From: Acanthamoeba sp. SK_2022b
Lineage: Eukaryota; Discosea; Longamoebia; Acanthamoebidae
Direction of reading: 5' to 3'
Assembly (NCBI GenBank): GCA_027943245.1
Contig: JANDJZ010000450.1
Coordinates: 20,001-35,075, forward strand
Length of the DNA: 15,075 nucleotides
Positions 1 through 8,824 of this stretch are shown one piece after another. Position 1 is the first letter of the stretch. Every line of letters starts with the position of its first letter. Position numbers and translations under genes: made by a program. The notes under the pieces are model-generated. The model ran no database searches. It saw nothing but the letters and a program-made list of their open reading frames with translations, and was not told the DNA's origin.

Positions 1-339
1 TGCTCACCCGACTTTATGCACAACAGCCAACCGAGAGCATACAGACTTCAACAAGGACTTCCACGATGCAAAGAGGGAGACCAACTAGAGGAGACGACAC
101 ACGGGACACCTCCGATTCACTACTCGCTCTCTACCTACGACTACTACACACGACAACGCACGGCGGAACAAGTGGCATGCTACGTTGCGTACTTAGAAGA
201 AAAAGACAAACAAAAAGGAGCGGAACGGAAGAGGTAGCAGACGGAAGGAGGAAGAGAAGGAGGAGAAGATGAGAAGAGGAAGAGGCTCGACGTAAAGAAG
301 GAACAATTTTGAGGAAGACCCTACCTTGTACCATCCCTA
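1..339. other. left edge, no supported gene
   Basis: I find no coding region that I can defend here. Short open frames exist on both strands, but their residue composition looks like translated purine-rich DNA (Arg/Lys/Glu on plus, Ser/Leu/Phe on minus), and none shows a domain or a splice-compatible continuation. The stretch 190-300 is strongly purine-rich on the plus strand. It could hold the 3' end of an upstream gene that lies mostly outside the window. Confidence 0.5.
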
Positions 340-345
340 TTTATT
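340..345 (-). promoter_or_regulatory. poly(A) signal of the TRIQK-like gene
   Basis: The plus strand reads TTTATT, which is AATAAA on the minus strand. It lies about 140 nt downstream of the TRIQK-like stop codon, a reasonable 3' UTR length in this compact genome. A run of CAAAA-type repeats on the plus strand (346-370) follows. Confidence 0.5.
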
Positions 346-483
346 AAAAACAAAACAAAACAAAAAATAACAACCTATGCTACTCAGGCCAAAGCAAGAC
401 GAGCGCTCGGTGTTTGTGCCAAGGGTTCACTTCATCGGAAGCTTGTTTATGAACTGCCAAGCGCGATACGCGCAAAGGGATGG

Positions 484-819
484 CTAATTGGGGAGAAGAG
501 CAGCAAAGAGGACAAAGTACAGGAGCACGAAGAAGACGGCCACGATGGCCAGCGCGATGAGGATGATCTTCAACTTGCTGCCCTCGCTGCCGGTGTTCTT
601 AGCGTGCAAGCTTTCCTTAATTCTCTTATCCGCATAGGCCTACACGCCAAAGGTAGCTGAAGTATCACTTCACTGTGACTGCGAGCAGGAGAAAACAACG
701 AGGACAGGGCTCTTGCAAAAGGGTGGCACTCGCCGTACCTTGCGGTTCTCCTTCTCGCCGATGCGGCGCCTGTATGTGTCCACATGGGACAAGTTTTTCC
801 CTTTGGCGGCGCCTCTCAT
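484..819 (-). CDS. TRIQK-like small tail-anchored membrane protein
   Basis: Two exons, 819-739 and 639-484, are joined across a 99-nt GT-AG intron (738-640) and give 78 residues. The N-terminal half is basic and carries VDTYRRRIGEKENRK at about residues 13-27. This resembles the VDxYRxxIG core of the animal triple QxxK/R motif protein TRIQK (about 86 residues, ER membrane), although the glutamines of that motif are not kept. A 20+ residue hydrophobic segment (about 52-74, rich in I, L, V, A, F) ends four residues before the stop, so the protein is predicted to be tail-anchored with its N-terminus in the cytosol. The ATG at 819 was chosen because it gives the family length. An in-frame ATG at 891 would add 24 residues. 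The gene is divergent from the PARP gene. Family assignment is by motif, length and topology only; an unrelated tail-anchored protein remains possible. Confidence 0.6.
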
Positions 820-1143
820 GTTGTTGTGGCTCTCGCTGGACCTCTTGCACGTCCTACTTGCCGGCGCCTCTTCAGCCAAGTACGGGTGCAAAAAGAAAGC
901 ATGGAGAAACTGCCTTTTTCCGCAGATGTTTTCCGTCGACGAGTTTCATTTTAGTGATTTTTGTTCGAAGAAAAGAGAGCCTACAAATAGCCAGCCGGTT
1001 GCGCACGAACAGTTATTCTTTGTGCCCCAGCCGAGTGCGTACACGCCAAAAGAAGAGTACCCTGGCGCTTGGAAAAAGAAAGCTCTTGCAAAAAAAAGAA
1101 AGGGAAGAGAAATAAAAGAATACTAGTCAAAAAAACATACACT
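820..1143. promoter_or_regulatory. shared divergent upstream region, TRIQK-like / PARP
   Basis: This 324-bp segment separates the start codons of two divergent genes and must hold both 5' UTRs and promoters. No consensus TATA box stands out. The plus strand becomes A-rich (1075-1140, AAAAAAAGAAAG and AATAAAAG) just before the PARP start. I see no other gene in it. Confidence 0.5.
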
Positions 1144-1936
1144 ATGAGGAAGGGTGACGACAACGATGAGGTGAAGGTGGCCATGAACAGGCAGGACCCG
1201 CCCTACGGGTGCCTGACCAATGGCGCCGACTACCCCTTCACGCTCAACGGGAAGACCTGGCCCACCGTGGTACCGCCCGCAACCTAAATATCTCACTTTT
1301 TTGTCCAGCCATATAGCGCCCAGCTGAGTGTTGTGTGTGGCCACCCAGGACCACTACTTCCAAGCCCAGAAATTTGCGGGTATGGCCACCACCAATGAAT
1401 CCTCGTGGGGCGGGAGAGCTCTGAACGCGAAGCCCACAACCTTTCATATCCATGACACAGGCACAGCGATGGAGGAGACGGTGCGACGGTGCAAGACAGC
1501 CAAGCAGGCCGGACATATCGGCAGGGGCAAGGACGCGCCCGTGCGCAAGGACTGGGACAAGATACGAGATAACGTCATGTACGAGGTGCGTTGTCGTTGT
1601 CGATGAGGTGGGGTGATGATCTCTCGTATCCCTCGCAAAGAGAGTGGTTATTGTGGTTTGTTGTCGGGCTCACTCCGATGCGGTCAGGCCCTGATGGCCA
1701 AGTTCAAGCAACACGCGGGCCCGCGTCGAGTGTTGCGCTCCACCGGCTCGGCCAACATCATCGGGTTCATGGGCCAAGGTAACCCTCTTGCGTTTGAGGT
1801 GGCCCGCGTGCGTGTGTGCGTGACGAACCCTGACCAGTCTCGGCTGTATGCAGAAACCTACTGGGGCGCAGGGAAGAACGGCAGAGGCAAGAACAGGTGG
1901 GGCGAGCTGTTGATGAACGTCCGCACGTTCCTTTGC
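1144..1936 (+). other. NADAR domain region of the PARP gene
   Basis: Exons 1-5 encode a YbiA/NADAR-type domain. Visible signatures are [23 protein letters not shown] (about 43-53), [23 protein letters not shown], and [19 protein letters not shown] (about 127-145), in family order. Members of the family cleave N-glycosidic bonds: bacterial and plant forms act on early riboflavin intermediates, and others remove ADP-ribose from guanine bases. Here the Glu usual in the EHYFQA motif is Asp43, the Glu usual after NII is Gly, and the Asp before xxWG is Glu125. The loop between NII and YWG is short. Introns 1380-1460 (81 nt) and 1779-1853 (75 nt) are stop-free multiples of three, so they could be retained in frame. 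I removed them because removal restores the family spacing (FAGTAMEE and ETYWG). Confidence 0.85.
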
Positions 1937-3064
1937 GGCGATGACGATGATGGCGACGGTGAGGAGGAGGAGGAGGAGGAGGCGGCTGCCAAGGGCGATA
2001 AGGTGGCGGGGAAGCGTAAGAGAGGGGGCAAGAAGGACACCAGCAACGACAAAAAGAAAACGAAAAAGAGGAGAAAGGGAGACGACGAAGAGGAGGAGGA
2101 AGAGGAAGAGGAGAGCGAAGAGGAAGAGAAGCAAAAGAAAAAGAAAAATACAAAGACGAAAAAGGAGAAAAAGAAGGATGAGAAGGAAGAGGCCAAGAAG
2201 AAGCTGAAGGGCGTCTACAGCCGGTACGGCCTCGCCCAGCGTTCTGTTCCCTTAGGTTGTTGTGAATGGTTCCTCCCTCGCTCATCAATCGTCTCTTCCC
2301 CGCTCTCTCAGCGTCGAGTATGCCTCCAGCCATCGCGCCAACTGTCGCGTGTGCTGGAACAAGATCAGCAAGGGCGAGCTGCGCATGGGCAAGCTCTCGT
2401 TCTCGCGCAAGTTGTACGTCTACTGCCCTCCCCTTTACCTAGCGACTCGTCCTCCGACTGAGCAGTGAACGGGTAACACAGCGATGGCACGATCTGCGAG
2501 TGGCACCACCTCGGCTGCTTTCTCAAGCGCTACATCATCGAAGCCTCAGATGCGCCCTCGATCAAGTACGCGGTCTCGGACTCGCTTGGTGGTCTATCTA
2601 ATAATTATTTTTTTTTTTGTGTTTTGTTATTAATTCTTACATTTAAATATTCATGCTTCTGGGTGATGACTTGGACAGAGGCCTCGACGACATTCGCTGG
2701 GAGGACAAGGAGAAGCTGCTGAACACGTTCGGGGCCTCACCCAGCAAGAAGAGGAAGAGGGAGGAAAAGGAGGTGCAAGATGACGAAGAGGCCGAGGCCG
2801 AGGCAGAGGAGGGCGAGGAGTCCGAGCCCAGGGACAACCCGGAGGACGACGAAGAGGACGAGGCGATGAAGCAGCAGAACAAAAAGCTGTGGGCGATCAA
2901 GGACGAGCTGCGCAAGCACTGCACGCGCGACGAGCTCAAGGAGCTGCTCGAGTTCAACAACCAGCAGGCCAAGGGAGGCAAGATGCGCCTGCTCGATCGC
3001 TGCGCCGAGGGCATGCTCTTTGGCGCCATGCCTCCATGCCCAGGTTCTTCTCCCGTCCAAGATC

Positions 3065-3104
<40 letters not shown>

Positions 3105-4577
3105 CCTGACATTGAATCTTGTGTAGAATGTAAGACGGGCGCCATCGTGCCGTGGAAGAACGTGTTCCGATGCACGGGCTACGCTACAGGTAACGAGATC
3201 CGGAAGGGAGGAAGAGGGGAGTCGTGTGGCTCAACTGTTTGCCCGCGGTTGTGATGGGGGGGGGGTTGGGGGCAGCGTGGAGCAAGTGCACGTTCTCCAA
3301 GGAAAGCATCGACCGGTTGGAGTGGAAGATTCCCGAAAACATCGACAACAAGTACCTCCGACAGTTTGAGTTCGTGATGGTACGCCTGGACACGTCGCGA
3401 CGTCGAGAGTTGCATGCGATGGCGCGGGCTGGCTGAACGGTTGTGTTGCGAATTGCAGGAGAAGCAGGTGATCAAGAAGGTAGAGGAGCCGGAGAAGAAG
3501 GAAAGAAAGAGGCGGACATCAACAGCTCCCAGCCCCAAGAAAGCCAAGACCGTGAAGATGGTGGTCAAGGGCAACTCGGCCAGTACGGCCCTTCCTTTAT
3601 TGTTTTTTTTATATACTCTTTATTCTTTAAAATTGAAATGGGAATTATTATTTACAATGCATTTTTTTCCTCTTTTTTTGTGGCGTGATCAATAGTTGAT
3701 CCCAAGACCGGGCTCAGCGAGACCGGGCGCATCTACGAGGAAAGCAACGGCACCAAGTACAACGTCGTGCTCAACATGAGCGGTAGGCCCCACCGCTCAC
3801 AGGATCCACTACACTAGGGCTAACCCACACACATCCACACATACAGACGTGGTGACGGGGATCAACGCCTACTACAACCTGCAGGTGATCGAGGACGAGA
3901 AGGCAGAGGCGTGGCACGTGTGGCGCAAGTGGGGTCGGGTGGGCACTTGGGTGGGCTCGTCCAAGCTCGACAAGTTCGACAGCCCGCGCCGCGCCATGGA
4001 CCTGTTCGCCAGGGTCTACCTGGACAAGACCGGTAACCGGTGGACCGACCGCGACAACTTCCAGAAGCAGCCGGGCAAGTACTTCCCGGTCGACATCGAC
4101 TACGGCATCGACGAGAGCAGCCTCAAGCCCAAGGCGGTCGACCCCAACAAGCCCTCGCAGCTGCAGGACGATCGAATCAAGGTGGGGCTTGCCCCCCCCC
4201 CTCTCTTTCCCCTTGACGCAGTCTGACGGCGCGTTCACTGTCGACAGAATTTGCTGGGCCTGATCTTCAACATGGAGAACATGGAGAAGACGATGGCGGA
4301 GATGGAGATCGACATCAACAAGATGCCGCTCGGCCGCCTGTCCGAGGCCACGATCAAGCAGGGCGTACGTGGCCACTGACTGACACTGGCCGCTGGCCGT
4401 CTGCTCACCCGCGTGTTTTTCTCGAGCGCAGTACAAGGTGCTGAGCAGCATCCAGGAGGCGTTGGACGACGCCGAGCTGGACGAGGCACAGCGCAAGCAC
4501 AGGCTGATCGAACTCAGCAACCAATTCTACACGTACGCTCGCGTCGCTCATGAGGGGCATCAGCCCCTCGCTCACAC

Positions 4578-4638
<61 letters not shown>

Positions 4639-5772
4639 CATTGTGCCGCACGCGTTTGGGCTGTCGCGACCGACCATCATCGACAACCGCAAGCTGGTCA
4701 AGAACAAGATCGAGATGCTCGACACGCTGTCCGAGATGCAGCTCGCCATCAAGCTCCTGCGCGAGGTACTCTCCATGCTATGCTAGTTTTGCGAAACAAT
4801 TTCAGAGACGATTTCGTTTCTCATTTGGTTTGAATTTCGTTTCAGGGAGAGGACACGGACGACGTGCTGTGGGCCAATTACCAGAAGCTGCGGACCAACA
4901 TCGTGCCGGTGCCGCCCGAGGAGAAGGAGTTCAAGCTGGTGAGCAAGTACTTGCGGCAGACCCACGCCCCGTCGCACTCCCAGTACTCGCTGGAGCTCAT
5001 GGACCTGTTCAAGATCGAGCGCGAGGGCGAGCTGGAGCGCTACGACAAATGGGCCAAGCTTCACAACCGCATGGTGCGTGCAGGCTTCACCACACACACA
5101 CACCACACACCACAATGGCACGCGCTCAGACATGTCATTCCCTGCAGCTCCTGTGGCACGGGTCGCGTATCAGCAACTGGGTAGGCATCCTGTCGCAGGG
5201 CCTCCGCATCGCTCCGCCAGAGGCGCCCTCGACTGGCTACATGGTAACCGCTGCCCCTCTCGCCGCTCAACAGTCGACACACAGGGAGCGCTCACGCTGT
5301 GAGTGTTTGTGGCTGCGCCAGTTTGGCAAGGGAGTCTACTTTGCGGACATGGCCAGCAAGTCGGCCAACTACTGCTTCACGTCGCGCGACAACAACGTGG
5401 GCATCATGACCCTCTCCGAAGTGGCGCTGGGCGACATGTACGAGCTGCTGCACTCCAAGTACATGGACAAGCCGCCGGCGGGCTACCACTCCACCAAGGG
5501 CTGCGGCCAGACCGAGCCCGACCCCAGCACCGCCGTGCTCACCAAGGTTCGAGCTCGAGCTCTCCTCCTGTGCACACGTGCGCGCGACTGACACTTCTCA
5601 CCGTTATGTGGCCAACGTGTGATGAGCGCAGAAGGGGGTCAAGGTCCCCTGTGGCGAGCCCGTGAACAGCGGAGCCATCGGGTCGAGCCTGCTCTACAAC
5701 GAGTACATCGTGTACGACGTGGCCCAGATCAACATCAAGTACCTGCTCAAGGTCAAGTTCAACTACAAGTAG
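1144..5772 (+). CDS. NADAR-PARP fusion, poly(ADP-ribose) polymerase
   Basis: Twenty exons give about 1020 residues: 1144-1269, 1349-1379, 1461-1585, 1688-1778, 1854-2223, 2312-2413, 2482-2588 (or 2591), 2681-3043, 3127-3189, 3276-3379, 3459-3582, 3696-3782, 3847-4181, 4248-4364, 4432-4532, 4639-4765, 4846-5073, 5148-5243, 5322-5546, 5632-5772. All junctions are GT-AG and keep frame. Domains in order: NADAR about 12-150; Lys/Glu linker with basic, NLS-like stretches 152-245; PARP zinc finger with ligands C259, C262, H291, C294; acidic linker; PADR1 from 385 with zinc ribbon C437, C440, C454, C464; WGR (W593-G594-R595); helical regulatory domain from 677; ART catalytic domain with LLWHGS (H871), VYFAD (Y905), SANY (Y916) and YNEY (E998), i.e. 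the full H-Y-E triad needed for polymer formation from NAD+. There is one zinc finger instead of two and no BRCT. It is predicted to be a nuclear, DNA-break-activated enzyme. The 3-nt uncertainty is at the exon 7 donor. Confidence 0.93.
3066..3102 (+). repeat. (AC)n microsatellite in PARP intron 8
   Basis: About 18 uninterrupted AC units lie inside the 83-nt intron 3044-3126, which ends at a separate TTGTGTAG acceptor. Confidence 0.97.
3190..3275 (+). other. PARP intron 9 with poly(G) tract
   Basis: The intron starts GTAACG and ends GGGGGCAG. It contains a run of ten G after GAT (about 3256-3265) and a second G run before the acceptor. The acceptor therefore has a G-rich instead of a pyrimidine-rich lead-in. 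The splice is supported by the flanking PADR1 zinc-ribbon coding sequence. Confidence 0.7.
4579..4637 (+). repeat. (AC)n microsatellite forming a splice acceptor
   Basis: About 29 AC units fill most of the 106-nt PARP intron 15 (4533-4638). The repeat runs directly into the acceptor AG at 4637-4638. Exon 16 then continues the regulatory domain in frame (IVPHAFGL), matching the family. Confidence 0.95.
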
Positions 5773-5814
5773 GCCTACTTGTTGCTGGTGCAGTCTGCAG
5801 ACGTTTTAGTGGTC

Positions 5815-5820
5815 AATAAA
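5815..5820 (+). promoter_or_regulatory. poly(A) signal of the PARP gene
   Basis: AATAAA lies 43 nt after the PARP stop codon. This is the only such hexamer before the 5S gene. Confidence 0.7.
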
Positions 5821-5994
5821 AGCACCAATCTCTTGTGTACACCTTCGAGTCAGACGTGCGGGCGTTGTACCCAACTACTGATCAGTGCTCATCGTAACAG
5901 CGTGCCGCCTGCAAACAACTAAGGCGCGCGAAGTTACCGTCCGAACGACACGGTGCGCCATCACAGGAGGCACACCAAAGGAGATGGTCGGAGT

Positions 5995-6020
5995 TGTTGG
6001 ATACGGCCATACTGCGCAGA
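5995..6020 (+). repeat. partial copy of the 5S rRNA 5' end
   Basis: 26 bases are identical to 6041-6066: four bases of 5' flank plus the first 22 nt of the 5S gene. The two copies start 46 bp apart. The first copy breaks off after CGCAGA, so it lacks the internal promoter elements and should not be transcribed on its own. Confidence 0.95.
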
Positions 6021-6044
6021 CGGCAGGCGATGAGGAGAGATGTT

Positions 6045-6163
6045 GGATACGGCCATACTGCGCAGAAAGCACCGCTTCCCATCCGAACAGCGAAGTTAAG
6101 CTGCGCCAGGCGGTGTTAGTACTGGGGTGGGCGACCACCCGGGAATCCACCGTGCCGTATCCT
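6045..6163 (+). rRNA. 5S ribosomal RNA
   Basis: A 119-nt sequence begins GGATACGGCCATACTG and ends CCGTGCCGTATCCT. The 5' GGATACGG pairs with the 3' CCGTATCC to form helix I. The internal stretch CCCATCCGAACAGCGAAGTTAAGC is the highly conserved loop B/helix III region, and the GGGGTGGGCGACCACCCGGGAA segment forms the loop E/helix IV arm. It closely matches the Acanthamoeba castellanii 5S RNA as I remember it. Transcription by RNA polymerase III would use the internal A box/IE/C box region (about nt 50-90 of the gene). It stands alone between two protein genes and is not in an rDNA repeat or a tandem 5S array within this window. Confidence 0.97.
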
Positions 6164-6165
6164 TC

Positions 6166-6169
6166 TTTT
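6166..6169 (+). terminator. RNA polymerase III terminator of 5S
   Basis: TTTT lies three bases past the mature 5S end, within CCTTCTTTTG. A run of four T on the sense strand is the standard Pol III stop. Confidence 0.75.
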
Positions 6170-6719
6170 GCTGCCTCTTCTTTGCCTTGTGCTGGGATGA
6201 GGTGGTCATTGTGGCACAGTTGTAGTGTGCTGCATGTACCCTTGAGTTCTCTCACCCTTCTCGTATTCTTGTATAACATGGTAAAGTGCCAGCTTGACAG
6301 ATCAATTTTTCATTCTATCAATTGCTTTTGGTGATCATGTGTAGGTAGCTGAAGAAGTGCTTGTAGTTGGTCATAAGGTGGAGGAAGTCTGGATGATTGA
6401 GCTTGGCAGTTGGTATGTCTTTTACATACATGCCTGTGTGATGTGCATGGTGTTGAGCATGTGATTGGTGGCACAACATGTGGTGTATGGTGCATGGCAG
6501 GTGGCAAGGGGTGGGCAGGTGCAGAGTGCATACTCCCTAATGTGGGTGTGAAAGAAGAGTACTGGTGGGAATTGGCAGTCCAAACCAAGTTCTTCTATTC
6601 CAATAAAAATCTTTGCTTATCCCGGCAGCCGTCGGGCTTGAACACACAGCCCAAAAAATCCATGTAAAAAGAACACAAAAATTTGATTTGCAGAACAACT
6701 CGTGAAGGACTCGTGACAG
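6170..6719. other. intergenic region between 5S and the F-box gene
   Basis: I see no defensible gene in these 550 bp. The plus strand is TG/ATG-rich with many CATG and GTGTG words (6410-6520). An isolated AATAAA lies at 6602-6607. The sequence just before the F-box start contains a good acceptor-like TTTGATTTGCAG (6681-6692), so a 5' UTR intron of the F-box gene is possible. A small non-coding RNA cannot be excluded. Confidence 0.45.
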
Positions 6720-8824
6720 ATGGAGGAAGTTGAATTACAGAACGGACAGCAGCATGGGAGGAAGCGAGGGCGAGTGGAAGAACAAGGGCCCGCTATAACT
6801 GAAATGGAAGAAGAAGCAGAGGACGCCCCCCTTCTTCCCTCTGATGCCAAACGATCCAGACTCAGATCAAATAGCGCTGAGGTACTGTCCCTTTTCATCC
6901 TTCGGGTGCGTCGTATTAACATGTGATTTTACCTCTGGTAGCATGCGGATGACCGCACGAACGCCTTGCGTGTAGAAAGCGTGCTGGACCTGCCGCCCGA
7001 GCTCATGCTCAAGATCTTTGTCTATCTAAACTTCGTCGGTACGGTCGTTGTTAGCAAGTGTATTGGACTGTGAACATTGGAATGATATAGATTTCGTCTC
7101 CAGACCTGGCCAAATGCGCTCTGGTGTGCCATCAGTGGAAGTCAATTTCAAGCGATGACGCCCTATGGAAAAGGTACTCTCCCACGCCGTTCTCGCGAGC
7201 ATGTCGAGTATTCAATTCCGCTCAACCTTGCTCGCAGGATGTACTACGAGGTATGGGGCACAAACGCAAAGACCTGGAAGCAGCTGTTTGCTTCGCACTA
7301 CCCCGAGCACGAAGAGATCGACGTGCAGCAACTGACTGAGAGTACATGCACCGCTCATCTTGTTCCAGCATCTTTATAATATCTATATGTATTTCTAATC
7401 TGGCGCCAATTCATCAATGGCCTGCTATGATACCAAGTGATGACCAAGATCAAGCCTGAAAGCGGGCTGCGGCACGGCATTATGAGCCTCTACAGGCTGG
7501 ACAAGAGCTACAACGGCAAGGACCTCAGGTACCCGACGCTCTACCGGGACGTGTGGGCCCTCTCCTCGCGCGAGATCAAGAGCATCGTGGCCAACGAAGT
7601 GGTCCTCACCGCGCGTGGGGACCAGTTGTTTACTGAACTGGTGCGTCTTGGCGTTTGTGCTCTACTCTGCTCTACTCAATGACTCATTGGAGAATCGCCT
7701 GTCTGACCGAGTCTTGTGTTCGATCGCCCACTGTTGAACAGAGCTTCAAGATGCAGCAGTTGGGGTCGACGCCTGAGGCCTGGCAGGAGATCACGAGCTA
7801 CGACCGCGCGCAGACCATTCTGTGGGAGATGCTCCGCTACGAGGGCGACGGCGACGCCAAGACCTGGATGTCGGAGGACGAGGCCAACAACTGCACCGAG
7901 TGGCTGTTTGGCTACTTCCCCTACAAGCAGATGAGCGACAGGCAGCTGCAGTCGATCATGGCCAGGAAGGCGCTCGAGCAGGAGGAAGCCGAGGGACAGG
8001 AGGAAGCCGAGCAGGAGCAGGTGCAGCCCGAGGCCGAGGCCGAGGCCGAAGCCGGCGAAGAGGAGGAGGCCGGCGACGGCGACGTGCGCCTCATCGGCGG
8101 GGGCGTCATCGTGGGCGTCGGCGAGTTCATCAGTCGGGAGCATCCGGCCTACGACTCAGCTGCCGACATCATCAACGAGGACAGCGATCTGCTCGATGAG
8201 GAGGTGCTCGTGGTGGAGGACAACAACGGGTCGCAGCCCTCCGCGCCCGCAGCCCCGGAGGCGGAGAACCACCGACAGCTGTCCGAAGACGCGCGAACCG
8301 AGGCGGAGCCCGTCCAAGCGGACCAGGTTATCGTCCACGAAGGGCAGCACCCGAGCGTTGTCGTCACCACCACCACCATCAACGGCAACGACCTCCTTAA
8401 GGAGGAAATCATCCTCGAGGAGGCGGAGCCGCTGCCCGAGAGCGCGCCCGCGGCGGAGGAGCTCGTCGTCATCGAGGAGGCCGAACCGGGCGTCCTCGCC
8501 GAGGAGATCGCAGAGCAGCCAAGCGGAGAAGTCGAGGCCGCTGCCGTCGTGCGCCCCGGCGAGTCCGTGACCACCGACGCCATGGATGGCATCGCAACAG
8601 CGGACGAGCCCCCCAAGGCCGCGGCGAGCGGCCCCGAGGCTGCCGCGGTGGGAAGCCAGGAGGTCGAGCCGAGGGGGAGGAGCCAAGTGACTCGGTTCTT
8701 CCACACGGGCTCGATCAAGGTGACGGCCGACGCGACCTTTGTCTACGGCTTCGCGGCGATCTCGTCGTCGCGCTTCTGCACCTACTGGATCGAAGCTGGT
8801 CTCGACGACTTCATCCCCTTCTGA
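6720..8824 (+). CDS. F-box protein with acidic C-terminal tail
   Basis: Six exons (6720-6881, 6942-7038, 7104-7173, 7238-7341, 7438-7640, 7742-8824) give about 572 residues; all joints are GT-AG and in frame. An F-box lies at about residues 67-110: SVLDLPPELMLKIFVYL, then DLAKCALVCHQWK and a terminal DDALWKR, the usual LP.E....IF..L...DL......VC..W pattern. Residues 110-285 are a mixed region with aromatic motifs (MYYEVWG, TWKQLF, WLFGYFPYKQM) that I do not recognise as a known substrate-binding repeat. From about 288 to 530 the chain is Glu/Ala-rich and low complexity, followed by a short ordered-looking C-terminus ending in FIPF. By family it should bind Skp1 in an SCF ubiquitin ligase; its substrate is unknown. 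The first ATG of the first exon was taken as the start. Confidence 0.85.

Noticed and set aside
1670..2333. Long minus-strand open frames (up to 188 codons)
   Set aside because: They are the complement of the polypurine linker of the PARP gene and encode only Ser/Phe/Leu/Pro runs; the plus strand has a coherent domain series with splice sites.
3459..3846. BRCT domain between PADR1 and WGR
   Set aside because: Only a short basic linker is encoded between the PADR1 and WGR exons; there is no room for a BRCT fold.
3771..4520. 249-codon minus-strand open frame
   Set aside because: It lies opposite the WGR and regulatory-domain exons and arises from GC-rich codon bias; no motif was seen.
5885..6334. 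149-codon plus-strand open frame across the 5S gene
   Set aside because: It reads through the 5S rRNA and its partial copy; not a protein.
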